A DNA stretch of 7,485 nt. It comes from JAFDZV01 sp966128725 (GTDB taxonomy: Bacteria > Bacteroidota > Ignavibacteria > OLB7). The notes under the pieces were generated by a model that saw only the letters and a list, made by a program, of their open reading frames with translations, ran no database searches and was not told where the DNA came from. Shown in pieces: positions 5,985 to 7,485 of this stretch (its first letter is position 1; each line of letters begins with the position of its first letter). The translations under genes were made by a program, and so were the position numbers. The stretch is from contig CBHYLN010000199.1 of assembly GCA_966128725.1 (NCBI GenBank), positions 1 to 7,485 on the forward strand, in the 5' to 3' direction.

Positions 5985-6213
5985 GCGAACAACCAACGCT
6001 GGAGGATGGGGCCAGGGGATCGGTTCCACGCCGCCAGTCGCCGAACTGAACGGGGGAAGAGCCGATTGTCTCTGATTGTTACGCGCATGTGATGGTTGCG
6101 TTACCGGATTGTCCGTTGGTCGCCGGCGATATTGTCGGCAATCGATAACTTGCGCCGGCCGTGGGAAACGCCCGCGAGCGCCCTCCTGTGGGAAACCCGT
6201 ATCAGCCAAGGCC
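5985..6213. other. 229-bp divergent intergenic region between the YkuD-family gene and polX
   Basis: Holds the 5' ends of two divergently read genes, so promoters for both should be here. I find no exact TAnnTTTG box on either strand; GATAACTTGC near 6143-6152 is a partial plus-strand match only. A 9-bp direct repeat GTGGGAAAC occurs at 6161-6169 and 6188-6196, shortly before the polX start. Neither gene has a convincing Shine-Dalgarno. Confidence 0.5.
6161..6196 (+). repeat. Direct repeat GTGGGAAAC (two copies, 27-bp period)
   Basis: Exact 9-bp copies lie at 6161-6169 and 6188-6196, in the leader of polX (ATG at 6214). They could be a paired binding site for a regulator or chance similarity in GC-rich DNA. 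No known operator is recognised. Confidence 0.4.
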
Positions 6214-7485
6214 ATGATCTCACGCGACGTAGCAAAGATTCTATCGCTCATCGAAACCTATCTGGAACTGCACGGCGAGAACGAATTCAAAAGCAAGGCC
6301 TACGGCCGCGCCGCAAGGGCGATCGAGCAGAACGGCGTGGATGTGGTTGCGATGGTGGAGGCCGGCCAGCCGGTGAAGGGGCCGGGTATCGGCGCCGCGC
6401 TGGGCAGCGAGATCACCGAAATCGTGACCACCGGCACGTGTGCCCAGCTTGAAGCCCTGCAGGCGGCCACTCCCCCCGGATTGATGGAGATCCTGGCGAT
6501 CCGCGGCGTGGGCGCCAAGAAGGTTCGTGCGTTGCACCTGGCGCTGGGCATCGAAACGCTGGATCAACTGGAACAGGCCGCGTTGGAGGATCGTGTTGCC
6601 GCGTTGCCCGGGTTTGGCCAGAAGTCGCAGGCCAAGATTCTGGAGGGCCTGGCCACGCTGCGCACGGCGCAGGAACGGATGCGCATCAACCGGGCGGCCG
6701 AGCTGGGCGAGGAAATCCTCGCGGGGCTTGCCGCGCTGCCCTCGGTGCAGAGCGCCTCGCCGGCCGGACGGTTGCGCCGTGGTGCCGAGGAGCTGGACTC
6801 CCTGAGCTTTGTTGTGCAGGCCGATGACCCGCAGGCCGTGTTCGCCGAATTGACCGCGGCCGGGCTGCTTGAGCGCGCCGAGCTGGAGGCGCAGCGCATT
6901 GCCGGCATCACCGATGCAACAATCCCCGTGCGGATCGATGTGGCGCCCGCCGCCGCCTACCACGCCGTGCTGCATCAGCGCACCGGCGCCAGCGATTACT
7001 GCTTCATGGTCTCGATCCCGCTGGCCGAACGCGGCTACGAGCTTCGCGACGACGGACTGTGGCGCGACGGTGCCATCGTGGCGCTGGAATCGGAGGAGGA
7101 GCTGTTCGGCCTGGCCGGAATGCAGTATGTGGTGCCCGAGCTGCGCGAGGGTATCGACGAGGTGCGCCGCGCCATCGACGGCACGCTCCCCAGCCTTGTA
7201 ACGCGCGAGGACCTGGGCGGCATGATGCACGTACACTCCACCTGGAGCGACGGCCGTGCCCCGATTGCCGAAATCGCCGAACACGTTCGCGGGCTGGGGT
7301 ACCGATATCTGCTGATCACCGATCACTCCAAGAGCGCGTTCTACGCCAACGGGTTGGACGAACGGCGCCTGGAGCAGCAGGGGCGCGAGATCGACGAGCT
7401 GAATCGGATGTTCGATCCGGCCGAGTTCCGTGTGTTGAAGGGGATCGAGTGTGATATCCTCGGCGACGGCTCGCTGGACCTTGAC
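6214..7485 (+). CDS. polX: PolX-family protein (Pol beta-like domain with degraded active site plus PHP domain), partial
   Basis: Bacterial PolX proteins join a Pol-beta-type repair polymerase to a PHP metal-dependent nuclease domain and act in base-excision repair. 424 codons are visible of an expected 570 or so; the frame leaves the window open. Residues 1-80 resemble the 8-kDa domain. Helix-hairpin-helix DNA-binding motifs are at KGPGIGAAL (55-63), IRGVGAKKV (96-104) and LPGFGQKSQ (131-139). The nucleotidyltransferase signature is altered: the GS of the GSxRRG motif is GR (185-186), and the usual DxD is Ser196-Leu-Ser198. The third Asp is kept (RID, Asp242), while the TGS..HN segment reads TGASDYC (257-263). 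PELREG (about 308-313) is intact. The PHP domain keeps HVH (339-341), TDH (369-371) and GIE (410-412). The ATG at 6214 opens into a typical PolX N-terminus. No Shine-Dalgarno is visible. Confidence 0.92.
   Translation, partial: MISRDVAKILSLIETYLELHGENEFKSKAYGRAARAIEQNGVDVVAMVEAGQPVKGPGIGAALGSEITEIVTTGTCAQLEALQAATPPGLMEILAIRGVGAKKVRALHLALGIETLDQLEQAALEDRVAALPGFGQKSQAKILEGLATLRTAQERMRINRAAELGEEILAGLAALPSVQSASPAGRLRRGAEELDSLSFVVQADDPQAVFAELTAAGLLERAELEAQRIAGITDATIPVRIDVAPAAAYHAVLHQRTGASDYCFMVSIPLAERGYELRDDGLWRDGAIVALESEEELFGLAGMQYVVPELREGIDEVRRAIDGTLPSLVTREDLGGMMHVHSTWSDGRAPIAEIAEHVRGLGYRYLLITDHSKSAFYANGLDERRLEQQGREIDELNRMFDPAEFRVLKGIECDILGDGSLDLD

Noticed and set aside
6161..6196. MraZ-type TGGG repeat operator
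   Set aside because: MraZ boxes are short repeats with close regular spacing before division genes; two copies 27 bp apart before polX do not fit.
5985..6251. Upstream extension of the YkuD-family reading frame
   Set aside because: The added residues are not membrane- or family-like and would overlap polX; the signal anchor begins right at the ATG at 5984.
6241..7326. 361-codon open frame on the minus strand opposite polX
   Set aside because: The plus strand encodes PolX with helix-hairpin-helix and PHP motifs in order; the minus product has none.
1..7485. A novel defence, mobile or biosynthetic system
   Set aside because: Every gene belongs to a known housekeeping or metabolic family. There are no transposase, integrase, toxin-antitoxin or biosynthetic genes, and no compositional shift that I can see by eye.

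Overview
The window is GC-rich bacterial chromosome with five clear genes on the minus strand and one on the plus strand. There is no mobile element, CRISPR array, tRNA or rRNA in it. A TATATTTG element upstream of the acyl-CoA dehydrogenase gene matches the TAnnTTTG -7 box of Bacteroidota-type sigma factors. Several genes also have no Shine-Dalgarno sequence. Together these point to a GC-rich member of the Bacteroidota/Chlorobiota/Ignavibacteriota-Kapabacteria side of the FCB group. That placement is inference and has not been tested.

Layout, following minus-strand transcription from right to left: a YafK-type YkuD-domain L,D-transpeptidase family protein (5984-5148); a 224-bp gap with two small hairpins and the putative promoter; a glutaryl-CoA-dehydrogenase-type acyl-CoA dehydrogenase (4923-3757); dUTPase (3749-3285), whose ribosome-binding site overlaps the dehydrogenase stop codon; an AI-2E family membrane permease (3222-1879); and an RsmI-family rRNA methyltransferase (from 1793 to beyond the left edge). 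The last four genes have gaps of 7, 62 and 85 bp and could form one transcription unit. On the plus strand, separated by a 229-bp divergent intergenic region, a PolX-family protein starts at 6214 and runs off the right edge.

The functions are mostly housekeeping: nucleotide-pool sanitation (dut), acyl-CoA/lysine-tryptophan catabolism (GCDH type), cell-wall modification (YkuD), rRNA modification (RsmI-like) and DNA repair (PolX). I do not see a coherent new multi-gene system. The two most unusual things are within proteins. The RsmI-like protein has its methyltransferase core between a roughly 185-residue acidic N-terminal extension and a very acidic segment followed by Arg/Gly-rich 9-residue repeats, with no room for the usual C-terminal helical domain directly after the core. 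The PolX protein keeps its PHP-domain metal ligands but appears to have lost two of the three polymerase catalytic aspartates and other polymerase motifs, which suggests a nuclease or DNA-binding role without polymerase activity.
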